Counted from the first letter of the stretch, positions 33,286 through 43,424 are shown. The stretch is DNA of 64,000 nt from Ruminiclostridium papyrosolvens DSM 2782 (GCF_029318685.1 NZ_CP119677.1:2101001-2165000); one strand, 5' to 3'. Notes: generated by a model from the letters alone, not told the origin. A program made the numbers and translations.

Positions 33286-33305
33286 TCTTGAAAGAAGAAT
33301 AAAAG

Positions 33306-34058
33306 ATGATAATTTTAAAACGTTTTTTACTTATGCTTCAGTTTATGACTACTATTCCCATACCTGTGAATTTGGATGTAAACGATGAAGACTTTGGTAA
33401 GGGACTGGCCTTGGCTCCTTTGATTGGTTTGATAATAGGAGGAGTGGTTGCAGGTGCGGGCTATATACTGAATATGTTTTTTGCCCCCGCTATATCTGCT
33501 GTGCTTGTGGTTATTACTTACATACTATTAACCGGGGGAATTCATCTGGATGGCTTAGGTGATACCTTCGACGGTATTTTCTCCAACAGGCCAAAAGAGA
33601 GAATATTGGAAATTATGAGAGACAGTCGAGTAGGAACATATGCGGTATTGGTTACGGTTTGTAACTTAGGTCTGAATGCGGTACTAGTGCATTCTATAAT
33701 TTCAGCTCATATGTATTTTACTCTGATACTGATGCCTGTGGCAGGCAGAATAGGCTCTGTTGCGGGAGCAGCCGTTTCAAAATATGCAAGAAGCGGACCG
33801 GGCTTGGGAAAATCCTTTATTGATTACTGTGGTTTAAAAGAGCTGTTGGTATCAGCCATAATCAGTATTATAGCATTTACGGCGGTTAGAGGGGTTACGG
33901 GTGCTTTTCTCTGCATTTTCATGTATATATCAGCAGCACTGCTGGTTAAATTTCTCGGCAGAAAAATCGGAGGTGCAACCGGAGATGTTCTGGGGGCTGT
34001 CTGTGAATTAAATCAGACCATATTTTTAATAGTAACGTATTTACTGGTATTTCGTTAA
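33306..34058 (+). CDS. cobS: Adenosylcobinamide-GDP ribazoletransferase (cobalamin synthase)
   Basis: A 250-residue membrane enzyme that joins adenosylcobinamide-GDP to alpha-ribazole (phosphate). The conserved GGIHLDGLGDTFDGIFSNRP block (about 78-97) and RDSRVGTYAVL are present, with six or so hydrophobic segments. It lies 20 bases after cobU. Confidence 0.95.
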   Translation: MIILKRFLLMLQFMTTIPIPVNLDVNDEDFGKGLALAPLIGLIIGGVVAGAGYILNMFFAPAISAVLVVITYILLTGGIHLDGLGDTFDGIFSNRPKERILEIMRDSRVGTYAVLVTVCNLGLNAVLVHSIISAHMYFTLILMPVAGRIGSVAGAAVSKYARSGPGLGKSFIDYCGLKELLVSAIISIIAFTAVRGVTGAFLCIFMYISAALLVKFLGRKIGGATGDVLGAVCELNQTIFLIVTYLLVFR

Positions 34059-34100
34059 TAATATTTTATTTTGACAATATTTTTTTGAGGGGGTTGTATA

Positions 34101-35159
34101 ATGACTTTAATAGAAGCATTGAATGCCATTGGAGAGCTTGATGCTGAAATGATGCAGAAGGCACAAATAAGATTGGACAGCCTGACTAAACCATTGGGCA
34201 GCTTGGGCCGTTTGGAGGAAATCGTGAAACAGCTTGCCGGAATAACCGGAGAGTTGCTTCCTTGTGTGAAAAATAAAAAAATTATAATTATGTGTGCGGA
34301 TAACGGGGTAGTGGAAGAAGGGGTCAGTTCATGTCCTAAAAGCGTTACTTCCAGTGTTACACAAAATTTTCTCAAAGGTTTTACAGGAGTGAATGTTCTT
34401 TCAAGACATTCGGGAGCCGATACCGTTGTTGTAGATGTTGGTGTTGACGATGATATTGACTGTGAGGGGATATTTGGCAGGAAAATAAGAAAAGGTACAT
34501 GGAATATTGCCAAAGGCCCTGCAATGACAAGGGACGAGGCCATAAAAGCAATTGAGACGGGAATTGAAATAGTAGGAATACTGAAGGAGCAAGGAGTAAA
34601 TCTTCTGGGCACCGGTGAAATGGGGGTAGGAAACACAACTACAAGCAGTGCCGTAGCATCTGTACTTACCGGATTCGAAATAGGTGAAATGGTAGGCAGA
34701 GGTGCAGGCCTGACTCAAGAAGGTCTTATCAATAAAGCAGAAGTTATAAAGAAAGCTATTGATATAAACAAGCCTGATGCGACCGACCCTATAGATGTAC
34801 TGGCAAAGGTGGGAGGCTTTGATATTGCTGCACTTACCGGATGTTTCCTTGGAGCTGCTGCCTACAGGCTTCCTATTATGATTGACGGATTTATCTCGGC
34901 TGCTGCTGCTTTAGCAGCTATAAAAATAAAGCCCCAGTGCAAAGACTATATTCTTCCTTCACATGGTTCTGCGGAACCGGGCAACAAGAGAATAATGGAA
35001 GTACTTGGCATGACTCCAATGCTTATGCTGGAAATGCGTTTGGGAGAGGGGTCCGGTGCGGCATTGGCTTTCCATGTTATAGATGCTGCTGTTGCGGCTT
35101 ACCGTGAGATGGGGACTTTCGGGGATGCTCAAATTGAGCAATACAAGCCATTGGCTTAG
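34101..35159 (+). CDS. cobT: Nicotinate-nucleotide-dimethylbenzimidazole phosphoribosyltransferase
   Basis: A 352-residue CobT, normal length. Makes alpha-ribazole phosphate from nicotinate mononucleotide and the lower-ligand base. LTKPLGSLGRLEEI at the N-terminus, ADNGVVEEGVSSCPKSVT, GTGEMGVGNTTTSSAV, and the catalytic Glu in MRLGEGSGAALA near 317. ATG 34101 follows GAGGGGG. Confidence 0.95.
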   Translation: MTLIEALNAIGELDAEMMQKAQIRLDSLTKPLGSLGRLEEIVKQLAGITGELLPCVKNKKIIIMCADNGVVEEGVSSCPKSVTSSVTQNFLKGFTGVNVLSRHSGADTVVVDVGVDDDIDCEGIFGRKIRKGTWNIAKGPAMTRDEAIKAIETGIEIVGILKEQGVNLLGTGEMGVGNTTTSSAVASVLTGFEIGEMVGRGAGLTQEGLINKAEVIKKAIDINKPDATDPIDVLAKVGGFDIAALTGCFLGAAAYRLPIMIDGFISAAAALAAIKIKPQCKDYILPSHGSAEPGNKRIMEVLGMTPMLMLEMRLGEGSGAALAFHVIDAAVAAYREMGTFGDAQIEQYKPLA

Positions 35160-35177
35160 GAATTTGGAATTAAATAA

Positions 35178-35206
35178 TTGAAAAAAATGGTAACCCGGTG
35201 TAATAT
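35178..35206 (+). promoter_or_regulatory. Promoter of the DUF4177 gene
   Basis: TTGAAA (35178-35183), 17-base spacer, TAATAT (35201-35206). Confidence 0.55.
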
Positions 35207-35242
35207 ATATAAATGAGCAAAAACATTTATAGGGGGCCGTTT

Positions 35243-35428
35243 ATGTTTGAATATAAGTTTGTGCAGGCTACTTTAGGGGGCTTTTTTACTGAAGCCAATC
35301 ACCACGAATTAATTGATGAATATGCAAAACAAGGATGGAGATTGGTGCAGGTTCTGCCTATGTATTATAATTCACATGGAAAACCCACGGATTATGAAAT
35401 AATCTTTGAAAGAGAAGCAGGAAATTAA
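35243..35428 (+). CDS. DUF4177 small protein
   Basis: A 61-residue protein: MFEYKFVQA, then the family's EYAKQGWRLVQVLP and YEIIFER strands. DUF4177 proteins are small single-domain proteins of unknown role. ATG 35243 follows AGGGGG; the in-frame start at 35213 lacks an SD. Confidence 0.82.
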   Translation: MFEYKFVQATLGGFFTEANHHELIDEYAKQGWRLVQVLPMYYNSHGKPTDYEIIFEREAGN

Positions 35429-35459
35429 AAGACAAGTCGCTATGACTGGTCTTTTTTTT
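35428..35459 (+). terminator. Terminator of the DUF4177 gene
   Basis: AAAGAC/GTCTTT outer and AGTC/GACT inner stem around a GCTAT loop, then eight Ts. Confidence 0.8.
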
Positions 35460-35677
35460 ATGCAGGTAGCAAAATTTGTAACTAAATATTTTCTAGAATT
35501 TTGTCGATTAATATGTAAGAAAAACGGTAAAATTCGACATATTAATAAAGAATAAAATGTTATTGAATAAAAGCATCAGCTAACGTTAAAGGAGGGATAA
35601 GCTTTAAGAAGAGCAAGTCAAGCAATTTGATTTCAATTTTTAAAAAATTATAATTATTAATCCAAGGAGAAAACTAT
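35460..35677 (+). other. 218-base leader of the chemoreceptor gene
   Basis: No full gene. ATTAATATGT (35507-35516) and ACATATTAAT (35537-35546) are a perfect inverted repeat. A strong AAAGGAGGG (35588-35596) has no ATG, GTG or TTG at working distance; from ATA 35597 an 18-codon basic frame follows that resembles a chemoreceptor N-terminus in another frame. The real SD is CAAGGAG at 35663-35669. Confidence 0.4.
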
Positions 35678-37741
35678 ATGAAAAAAAATGTAGGGATAAA
35701 AGGAAAGCTATTAATATCATCACTATTAGTTGTTTTAATAACTCTGGCAAGTATTAGTGGTATTGTCATATACCAAGTTAATCAAAAGGCTTATGATGAT
35801 TATTATAGTAATTCTACAGAACAAATGACGACTGTTTCCAGTGCTATAAACATTTTCTACGAGCAAATAGACAAGAACATTGAGATGTTAGCAACAAATC
35901 CTACGGTTATGATGGCTGATGACAGCATTACAACTTACAAAAATACAACTGACAGTACTCAAATGAATCCTTCAAAGAATAAAGGCATTGAAAAATCAAT
36001 CTATGAAGTATTTGAGCAGTATGCAAATAGTCATAAAGGGACAAGTTATGTATACCTTGGAACAGAAAATGGAGGATATATACAATGGCCGGAAGAAAGT
36101 ACCGAAGCGGGTTTTGATCCTACAAAAAGACCTTGGTTTAATGAAGCTGCGAGTAAAAACGGAAGTATTATCAGGACAGCTCCATATACTTATAAATCTC
36201 AAATGCTTACAAGCAACGCTCGTTCCTTTACTGATAAAAATGGAAAATTTATTGGTGCAATCGGAATCGATGTACAACCATCCGCGATTAGCAATATGTT
36301 AAGTCAAATGAAAATTGGTAAAACAGGGTACTCCATAATTGCTCATAAAACAGGAGTAATTATGGCTGATGGAAAAAATCCTGAAAACAATTTCAAAAAC
36401 TTAAAAGAAATAAATATTAACGGTATAGAAAAGCTGTTGGCTGATAAGTTGGTACCGTTTGAAATTCTTATTAGTGGTGAAAAATATGTTGTCAGTCCAC
36501 ATAAAGTAGAAGGAACTGATTGGATATTAGCATCATTCATTACAAAAAACGAGCTGGAATCCAGTTCAAAAGGGATAATAGATGTAGTAATGCTTTCTGC
36601 AATAATTATACTAATACTGGCAACAACTTTGATTACTTTTCTTTCAGGTAGTATAACAAAACCTATTTTGACAGTTACAAAGAAAATACAAGAATTTTCT
36701 CAATTAAATTTTTTAGCAGATGAAAATTCAATGAAAGCGAAATACCTAAACTCAAAAGATGAAACAGGAGATATGGTAAGAGCTCTTAGAATTATGAGAG
36801 ACAATGTAGCAGAGTTTATCCTAAAAACCGCCGATGCGACTGAACAGGTTGCTGCATCATCAGAAGAATTAACTGCTATTTCTCAACAAGCGGCAATTTC
36901 GTCAGATGAGGTAGCTAAAACTATTGAAGAAATCGCAAGAGGGGCCGGTGATCAGGCTAAAGACACTGAAAAGACAGCTGTCAATATAGAAGAGCTTGGT
37001 AATTTATTGGAACAAGATACAAACTATATAAAAGAACTTAATACTGCGACCTTTCAAATTGAAAAGGAAAAAGAAGAAGGTTTCATTATTTTGAACGAGC
37101 TCATACATAAGACTCAAAAAAATAACGACGCAACAGAGAATGTTTATCAGATAATAAAAAATAATAATGAAAATACAGAAAAAATCGAAAGCGCAAGTAT
37201 TATGATTCAAAGTATTGCAGATCAAACCAATCTTTTAGCTTTAAATGCTGCAATAGAGGCTGCAAGGGCAGGAGAAGCTGGCAAAGGCTTTGCGGTTGTT
37301 GCTGAGGAAATAAGAAAGCTTGCGGAGCAGTCAAATAGTTTTACTAATGACATTAAAGCTGTAATAAATGAGTTGAAGAAAAAATCTCAAAATGCTGTTG
37401 ACTTAATGAAAGAAGCGAAGCAGATTGGCGAGGAGCAAACCAAAAGCGTTGTAGCAACTGAAGGGAAATTTGATGGTATAGCAGAGGCAATAGATGCAGT
37501 AAAAGCTATAATTAATAAACTTAATAAATGTTCAGACCTAATGTCTGAGAATAAAAATAGAATAGTTGATTTGACACAAAATCTTGCGGCAGTCTCACAA
37601 GAAAATGCCGCTGGAACAGAGCAGGCGGCTGCATCAATGGAAGAACAAGCGGCTACAATTCAAGAAATTGCTAACTCAGGTAATAACTTAGCCACAATTG
37701 CAGAAGAATTAAAAGTATTAATTTCAAGATTTAAGGTCTAA
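35678..37741 (+). CDS. Methyl-accepting chemotaxis protein with dCache sensor
   Basis: A 687-residue chemoreceptor. Membrane segment about 10-32, outside dCache-type sensor to about 300 ([28 protein letters not shown]), second membrane segment about 303-325, HAMP, then the signalling domain whose tip reads [20 protein letters not shown] (about 508-527), which binds CheA/CheW. Methylation-type Glu/Gln pairs are seen on both sides. It stands alone, away from chemotaxis genes. Amine, amino acid or organic acid ligands are usual for dCache, but this one cannot be read. Confidence 0.94.
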   Translation: MKKNVGIKGKLLISSLLVVLITLASISGIVIYQVNQKAYDDYYSNSTEQMTTVSSAINIFYEQIDKNIEMLATNPTVMMADDSITTYKNTTDSTQMNPSKNKGIEKSIYEVFEQYANSHKGTSYVYLGTENGGYIQWPEESTEAGFDPTKRPWFNEAASKNGSIIRTAPYTYKSQMLTSNARSFTDKNGKFIGAIGIDVQPSAISNMLSQMKIGKTGYSIIAHKTGVIMADGKNPENNFKNLKEININGIEKLLADKLVPFEILISGEKYVVSPHKVEGTDWILASFITKNELESSSKGIIDVVMLSAIIILILATTLITFLSGSITKPILTVTKKIQEFSQLNFLADENSMKAKYLNSKDETGDMVRALRIMRDNVAEFILKTADATEQVAASSEELTAISQQAAISSDEVAKTIEEIARGAGDQAKDTEKTAVNIEELGNLLEQDTNYIKELNTATFQIEKEKEEGFIILNELIHKTQKNNDATENVYQIIKNNNENTEKIESASIMIQSIADQTNLLALNAAIEAARAGEAGKGFAVVAEEIRKLAEQSNSFTNDIKAVINELKKKSQNAVDLMKEAKQIGEEQTKSVVATEGKFDGIAEAIDAVKAIINKLNKCSDLMSENKNRIVDLTQNLAAVSQENAAGTEQAAASMEEQAATIQEIANSGNNLATIAEELKVLISRFKV

Positions 37742-38103
37742 TTTTATGGTGTTCAAGTTTTATTAAAAATTTAGCTTAAATATTACAATACCCATTATTA
37801 TCAAAGTTTTGATTATAATGGGTATTGTGTGATATAATGGACTAAATTGGTTAATACGAACATTGACAATTGGATAATTAGATTAGTTACACATTAGCAC
37901 CACATATGAGTTACATTCCTTTTTTACAGTAAAAAGAGGTTCTCTCTTCTTATTTTTCCAATGAAATTTCCGAATTCTATTCAAAATTATCCAATACTGT
38001 CGTACAAATGAGCAGGTTTAAAATTTTTATCAGGGGGGTGAGTTCTACTTAAATATTTAGGGCAATTTATAAAAGTAAAAGAGAAAGAATAGGAGGATTT
38101 TAT
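37742..38103 (+). other. 362-base region before the GH30 gene
   Basis: ACAATACCCATTAT (37785-37798) pairs perfectly with ATAATGGGTATTGT (37815-37828), with a further inner stem. No T-run follows, so it is not a classic terminator. No gene-length frame is seen. A TTGACA at 37865 lacks a good -10 box at normal spacing. The SD for the next gene is TAGGAGG at about 38091-38097. Confidence 0.45.
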
Positions 38104-39702
38104 ATGAAAAAAATCATTCGTTTATTAGGGTTAACTATGGTTTTGATGCTTGTATTTACAATGGTATTACCATTAAATCTTTATGCAGCATCAACAGTTA
38201 CGGTGGATTGGAATACAAATTATCAAGGAATTGATGGTTTTGGTGTTTCAGAAGCTTTTCATCAGTCAAATAATATTGCTCTTTTAGGTGATTCAAAGAA
38301 AAAAGAAATTTACGACTTGTTATTTTCAACTTCAAAAGGTGCAGGATTCTCTATTTTCCGTTCTATCTTGGGTGACGGAGGTACATGGGGAAATGCAACA
38401 GACGGACCAAATAAGACAATGCAACCTTCTGAGACGACTTGGGACTGGAAAGAATCAAATGATGACCAGATATCCATGATTAGAGAGATACAGTCCGGCT
38501 ACGGAATCAATAAAATTCTTTACACTGTATGGAGTCCGCCTGCATGGATGAAATCAAACGGGTCAACTTCAAGAGGCTATCTAAAGACCGATAAATATCA
38601 AGCATATGCAACATATTTAGCAGAGCATATAAAAAACTACAAATCAAAATTCGGAATTGATATTACTCATATAGGGATTTCGAATGAGCCTAACCTTGAA
38701 ACAGACTATTCTTCATGTACATGGACATCAGCTCAATTCAAAACCTTTATGAAGGATTATCTGGTACCAACTTTTGATAAAGAAGGTATTACTGCAAAAG
38801 TTATTATGGGTGAGCCAATGTCTTGTACGGAATCCTTTGCTATAGACAGTTTAAATGATTCAACTGCAGTAACCAGAACAGATATTGTAGGCTGTCACAA
38901 TTACGGCTCCTCATACACAACTTTTCCCACTACAAAGGCAAAAGGAAAAGGAATATGGCAGACAGAAATATCAGATATGAATGGAAATGATATTACAATT
39001 AATGATGGCCTGAAGTGGTCAAAACAAATTTTTGATTTTATGACAATTACTCAGGGAAATGCATGGAATTACTGGTGGGGTGCCTGCTATAAAACATATA
39101 ACGGAGAAGGCCTCATACAGTTGGATATGAACTCGAGAACTTATAAAATTGCCAAAAGGCTTTATACAATCGGTCAATATTCAAGATTCATAAGACCGGG
39201 CTGGCAAAGATTCTCCGCTACTTCAAATCCTGTATCAAATGTATATGTTACCGCATACAAAGACACTGCTACCGGTAAATTTGCTATTGTTGCCATGAAT
39301 GACGGTTCTTCAAATCAATCAATTACATATACATTAAAGGGCTTTACTCCTGACTCGGTTACTCCGTATACAACATCTTCAACACAGGATTTGGCTGAAG
39401 GTTCAAAAATAACTGTTAACGGAGGCAGCTTTACTGCAACTCTGGCTGCAAATTCAATAACTACATTTGCAGGGGGAGACAATATGAATCCAGCCATCTA
39501 TGGTGATGTTAACGGTGACAAGGTTGTTGATGCAATCGATATTGTACTTTTCAAACAGTATCTGATAAATCAGATAAGCACATTTCCGTCGCCGGATGGA
39601 ATGAAGCTTGCTGATGTAAACGGTGATAGCAGCGTTGATGCAATTGATTTTGCGTTAATCAAGAAGTATTTGCTGGGCTTAATACCTAAATTGCCTGTTT
39701 AA
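38104..39702 (+). CDS. Cellulosomal GH30 glycoside hydrolase (glucuronoxylanase-type) with type I dockerin
   Basis: A 532-residue secreted enzyme. Signal peptide 1-29 (NLYAA), GH30 catalytic barrel about 32-370 with acid/base E195 in ISNEPN and nucleophile E288 in WQTEIS, a beta-side domain to 455, and a C-terminal dockerin (about 466-532). The two dockerin repeats DVNGDKVVDAIDIVLFKQYL and DVNGDSSVDAIDFALIKKYL bind Ca2+ and carry Ala-Ile at the cohesin-recognition positions, as in the C. cellulolyticum group. GH30_8-like enzymes cut xylan next to methylglucuronic acid, which fits the GH115 gene after it. Confidence 0.93.
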   Translation: MKKIIRLLGLTMVLMLVFTMVLPLNLYAASTVTVDWNTNYQGIDGFGVSEAFHQSNNIALLGDSKKKEIYDLLFSTSKGAGFSIFRSILGDGGTWGNATDGPNKTMQPSETTWDWKESNDDQISMIREIQSGYGINKILYTVWSPPAWMKSNGSTSRGYLKTDKYQAYATYLAEHIKNYKSKFGIDITHIGISNEPNLETDYSSCTWTSAQFKTFMKDYLVPTFDKEGITAKVIMGEPMSCTESFAIDSLNDSTAVTRTDIVGCHNYGSSYTTFPTTKAKGKGIWQTEISDMNGNDITINDGLKWSKQIFDFMTITQGNAWNYWWGACYKTYNGEGLIQLDMNSRTYKIAKRLYTIGQYSRFIRPGWQRFSATSNPVSNVYVTAYKDTATGKFAIVAMNDGSSNQSITYTLKGFTPDSVTPYTTSSTQDLAEGSKITVNGGSFTATLAANSITTFAGGDNMNPAIYGDVNGDKVVDAIDIVLFKQYLINQISTFPSPDGMKLADVNGDSSVDAIDFALIKKYLLGLIPKLPV

Positions 39703-39736
39703 GGCTAGTTTATTAAAAATATATATAAGAAAAAAG

Positions 39737-39765
39737 GGACAAGGATAAATCCTTGTTCTTTTTTT
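39737..39765 (+). terminator. Terminator of the GH30 gene
   Basis: GGACAAGGAT (39737-39746) pairs with ATCCTTGTTC (39749-39758), then seven Ts. Confidence 0.8.
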
Positions 39766-39862
39766 ACACTTTAGGAGTTTTGCGCATATAAAAGTAATTG
39801 CAAATACTTGGATTAATATCGGAATTCATTTATAATCATCATTATGTATCGTTACCTTAGGA

Positions 39863-42733
39863 ATGGGAGATAAATTTTTAAAAATGATAAAAACAAATGA
39901 ATTCACTATTGTCAAAGATAAAAATGCGGACAGGATATATATTGATGCTAAAGGCCGGGACTACGACGGACTGAGCCTTGTAGCAGCGTCTTTTGCAAAT
40001 GATATTAATTTGGTTGCTGATATAGTACCGGAGGTTACAACAGATATTTCTCTACTGGATAATACAATAATTGTTGCCGGTTCTATTGGAAATAACGATT
40101 TAATTGATGCTCTGATATCAGAAGGCAAGATAGATGTATCATATATAAAAGGCAAGAGAGAATGTTATAGGATTTGCGTTATAGACAGGCCTGTTCAGGG
40201 AGTGGACAGAGCTATGGTAATCGTAGGAAGTGACAAGAGGGGAACGATTTACGGCATTTATCACATATCGGAATTGATTGGTGTAAGTCCTTGGGTGTAT
40301 TGGGGAGATGTACTGCCTGAGAAGAAGTCCTCCCTTGATATTTCAGAAGATAAACTGAATTTTACTTCAAAGGAACCGTCTGTAAGATATAGAGGTATTT
40401 TTTTGAACGATGAGTGGCCTTCTTTAGGTACATGGACAACAAATAAGTTTGGTGATTTCAACGAATATTTATATGTGAAGGTATTTGAATTACTTTTAAG
40501 ACTTAAAGGAAATTTTCTATGGCCAGCCATGTGGACGGCAATATTCAGCGAAAACGGAAAAAGCAGCAGTATCGCCAACGCAAAATTAGCTGATGCATAT
40601 GGAATTGTAATGAGTACTTCACACCATGAGCCAATGTTCCGAGCCGGTGAGGAGTGGCAGAAGCATTATGAAAGTTACGGAACAAGCAACGAATGGAATT
40701 TTGCAAAAAATAAAGAAGCTATAACTAAGTTCTGGGAAGACGGTGTTAAACGAAACAAAGATTACCAGAATGTAATTACACTTGGTATGAGGGGAGAACG
40801 TGATTCTTCTTTAGGCGGAGGTTTGCAGGAAAACATTGACCTGCTGAAAAGTATAATTACCACGCAAAAAGAATTATTAAAAAAGTATGGCCTTGAAAAT
40901 GCTCCACAGTTACTTACCGTATATAAAGAAGTTGAAGAGTTCTGGTATGGAAACGAAACCGTAGAAGGTTTAAAAACTTGGGATGTACTTGATGATGTAA
41001 TAATTATGCTGGCAGAGGATAATTTCGGTAATATGCGCACCCTTCCAACTATTGCTGAAAGAGACAGAGAAGCGGGATGGGGCATGTATTACCATTTCGA
41101 TTACCATGGAGGACCAATATCCTATGAATGGGTTAATACAATACCTTTAGAGAAGGTTTGGGAACAGATGTCCATGGCATATGAATATGGTATACATAAT
41201 ATTTGGATAGTTAATGTTGGAGATTTAAAACCAATGGAATTCCCCATATCTTATTTCCTGAGTCTGGCCTATGACTTTGAAACATGGGGAAGAAACGGAT
41301 TAAACAGAACCGGGGAATTTACAAAAAAATGGGTTGAACAGCAGTTTGGCAAGGTTGCAGGCAGTGAGACATTAAAAGGGATAGAAAATGTATTGACGGG
41401 TTATACCAGAATGAACGGAATCCGTAAGCCGGAAACACTGACTTCGGATACCTACAGTACTACATATTATTATGAAGCCCAAAGAGTACTGGAAAGAGCA
41501 ATCAGTCTTGAAAATGATGCAAAGAAATATTACAACAGAATGCCGGAGAACTTTAAGGATACCTACTATCAGTTGGTTTTCTACCCTGCGGTTGCATCGG
41601 CTAATGTTGTAAAAATGCAAATCTATGCAGGCCTAAATAAAAAATACTATAATCTTAAAAGTGTTTTGGCTAACATATATGCTGAGTTAGTGAAGGAAAC
41701 AATTACGACTGATAAGCAAATGCAGAGCTATTACAATGATACTATGTCAGAAGGAAAATGGCAGGGTATAATGGGCTCTGCACATATAGGATATGTAAAC
41801 TGGGATGCAACCGGATGGCATTATCCTGAAGTGAACTGTATAATCCCATCAGCTTTTGCCCGTATGATAGTGGATACAGAAGGGGATGAAAAAGGATATA
41901 GCTCAGGAACAGCAGTGCTTCCGACATTTTCAAATTTATTAAAAGAGACTTACAGTATTACTATTAGCAACGGTGGAACCGATAAGTTCGATTTTAACAT
42001 AGAAACAAGTGAAGATTGGATTAAGGTTGACATAGTTGCGGGTAGTATAGTCCTTGTAGAGACAATCCGGGTTTCAGTAGATTGGGATAAGGTTGTAGAA
42101 ACCACAAAAGGTTTAATTAAAATTACAGGTGCGGGACAGACTGTGAATGTAGACATAAATGCCAAAGTAATTAATACAGACAGCTTACCGCAAATGACTT
42201 TTGTTGAAACCAATAACGTTGTATCAATTGAAGCTGAACATACGTTTAACCGTGTTGCAAAATCCGAGGTTGAATGGAAAGTTATTGAAAATTACGGACG
42301 TACCCTGTCAGCGGTTAAAATGTTTCCTATAACCATTTCCTTTGAAAAGGCAGAGGAGGCACCGTATGTTGAATATATGATTTACTTGGAGCAGGAAGGG
42401 GAGTTTGCATTGACAGCTTATTTTGCTCCAACAAATAATCTGTCTAAAGAAAGCCGTTTAAAATTTGGCATATCCTTTGATGATTCGGCTCCCAATGTTG
42501 TAGATACGCTCCCTGACAATTTTGCTGCCGGTAATCATGACAATGAAGCTTGGTGTAAAGGAGTTCTGGAAAATATTCATACTGCAACAACTTCTCACAC
42601 ATTGGAAAAAGGTTTACATTTACTGCGTATTTATGGATTGGACGCAGGATTAGTATTACAAAAACTTGTTTTATCAAAAGGAACTCTTCCATACTCATAT
42701 TTTGGTCCGAAAGAGAGTTATTTTAAAAAGTAA
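39863..42733 (+). CDS. GH115 family xylan alpha-glucuronidase, cytoplasmic
   Basis: A 956-residue GH115 enzyme. GH115 removes (methyl)glucuronic acid from internal and terminal xylose of xylan. Family blocks are VIVGSDKRGTIYGIYHISE, VRYRGIFLNDEWP, LKGNFLWPAMW, STSHHEPM, TLGMRGERD, and YYHFDYHGGP (about 410). The C-terminal part (from 770) has beta-sandwich folds. There is no signal peptide or dockerin, so it probably acts on imported aldouronic acids. Neither ATG 39863 (AGGA too close) nor ATG 39884 (GGGAGA 13 bases away) has an ideal SD. Confidence 0.9.
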   Translation: MGDKFLKMIKTNEFTIVKDKNADRIYIDAKGRDYDGLSLVAASFANDINLVADIVPEVTTDISLLDNTIIVAGSIGNNDLIDALISEGKIDVSYIKGKRECYRICVIDRPVQGVDRAMVIVGSDKRGTIYGIYHISELIGVSPWVYWGDVLPEKKSSLDISEDKLNFTSKEPSVRYRGIFLNDEWPSLGTWTTNKFGDFNEYLYVKVFELLLRLKGNFLWPAMWTAIFSENGKSSSIANAKLADAYGIVMSTSHHEPMFRAGEEWQKHYESYGTSNEWNFAKNKEAITKFWEDGVKRNKDYQNVITLGMRGERDSSLGGGLQENIDLLKSIITTQKELLKKYGLENAPQLLTVYKEVEEFWYGNETVEGLKTWDVLDDVIIMLAEDNFGNMRTLPTIAERDREAGWGMYYHFDYHGGPISYEWVNTIPLEKVWEQMSMAYEYGIHNIWIVNVGDLKPMEFPISYFLSLAYDFETWGRNGLNRTGEFTKKWVEQQFGKVAGSETLKGIENVLTGYTRMNGIRKPETLTSDTYSTTYYYEAQRVLERAISLENDAKKYYNRMPENFKDTYYQLVFYPAVASANVVKMQIYAGLNKKYYNLKSVLANIYAELVKETITTDKQMQSYYNDTMSEGKWQGIMGSAHIGYVNWDATGWHYPEVNCIIPSAFARMIVDTEGDEKGYSSGTAVLPTFSNLLKETYSITISNGGTDKFDFNIETSEDWIKVDIVAGSIVLVETIRVSVDWDKVVETTKGLIKITGAGQTVNVDINAKVINTDSLPQMTFVETNNVVSIEAEHTFNRVAKSEVEWKVIENYGRTLSAVKMFPITISFEKAEEAPYVEYMIYLEQEGEFALTAYFAPTNNLSKESRLKFGISFDDSAPNVVDTLPDNFAAGNHDNEAWCKGVLENIHTATTSHTLEKGLHLLRIYGLDAGLVLQKLVLSKGTLPYSYFGPKESYFKK

Positions 42734-42747
42734 TATTAAGATACGAG

Positions 42748-42794
42748 CTGCTGTCCAATGGATTTAATAATATTCATGGGGCAGCAGTTTTTTG
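42748..42794 (+). terminator. Terminator of the GH115 gene
   Basis: CTGCTGTCC (42748-42756) pairs with GGGGCAGCAG (42778-42787), then seven Ts. Confidence 0.8.
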
Positions 42795-42903
42795 TTATGG
42801 GCTTTAGCCTGTTGAGCATTAGGCGAGTTTCTCGCAAGAGAAATGAGTCATGCGAAACAATAAACCACCTGCTATGCGGGTGGCGACAAAAAGTTATACA
42901 AAA

Positions 42904-42966
42904 AAATCACCTAACCGTTAAAATAGAGTTGTTCAAGCTACTAGTTTAACTAAAGAAAGGTGATTT
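42904..42966 (+). promoter_or_regulatory. Leader hairpin hiding the tnpA SD
   Basis: AAATCACCT (42904-42912) is the exact complement of AGGTGATTT (42958-42966), which contains the tnpA SD. IS200 tnpA of Salmonella is known to be repressed by a leader hairpin of this kind. Confidence 0.6.
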
Positions 42967-42968
42967 CA

Positions 42969-43424
42969 ATGGCAATAAAACAAAATAATTTAGCACATAC
43001 CAAATGGATGTGTAAGTATCATATTGTGTTCACTCCAAAGTATAGACGAAAAGTAATTTATAATCAATACAAGCAAAGTATAAGAGAAATATTAAAGAGA
43101 CTGTGCAATTACAAGGGAGTTGAAATAATAGAAGGGCATCTAATGCCAGACCATATACACATGTTAGTAAGTATACCGCCTAAAATAAGTGTATCAAGTT
43201 TCATGGGATATCTAAAAGGAAAAAGTGCATTAATGATATTTGATATGCATGCAAACTTAAAATATAAGTTTGGAAATAGACACTTTTGGGCAGAGGGATT
43301 TTATGTGAGTACTGTAGGACTCAATGAGGCAACTATTAAGAAGTATATACAAGAGCAAGAAAAGCACGATATTATGGTAGATAAACTAAGCGTGAAAGAG
43401 TATGAAGACCCCTTTAAGGGGTAG
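42969..43424 (+). CDS. tnpA: IS200/IS605 family transposase TnpA
   Basis: A 151-residue HUH transposase, full length for IS200. CKYHIVFTPKYRRKVIY at the N-terminus, metal-binding HUH motif HIHMLV in LMPDHIHMLVSIP (about 63-68), and the nucleophile Tyr in NEATIKKYIQEQEKHD (near 127). It cuts and joins single-stranded DNA at the element ends. ATG 42969 follows AAAGGTG; the stop codon is the last base-paired neighbour of a CCCC/GGGG hairpin. Seems intact. Confidence 0.95.
   Translation: MAIKQNNLAHTKWMCKYHIVFTPKYRRKVIYNQYKQSIREILKRLCNYKGVEIIEGHLMPDHIHMLVSIPPKISVSSFMGYLKGKSALMIFDMHANLKYKFGNRHFWAEGFYVSTVGLNEATIKKYIQEQEKHDIMVDKLSVKEYEDPFKG

Noticed and set aside
37842-37900. TTGACA at 37865 as the GH30 promoter
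   Set aside because: There is no acceptable -10 box at 16-18 bases, and it is over 200 bases from the gene. The true promoter is undecided.
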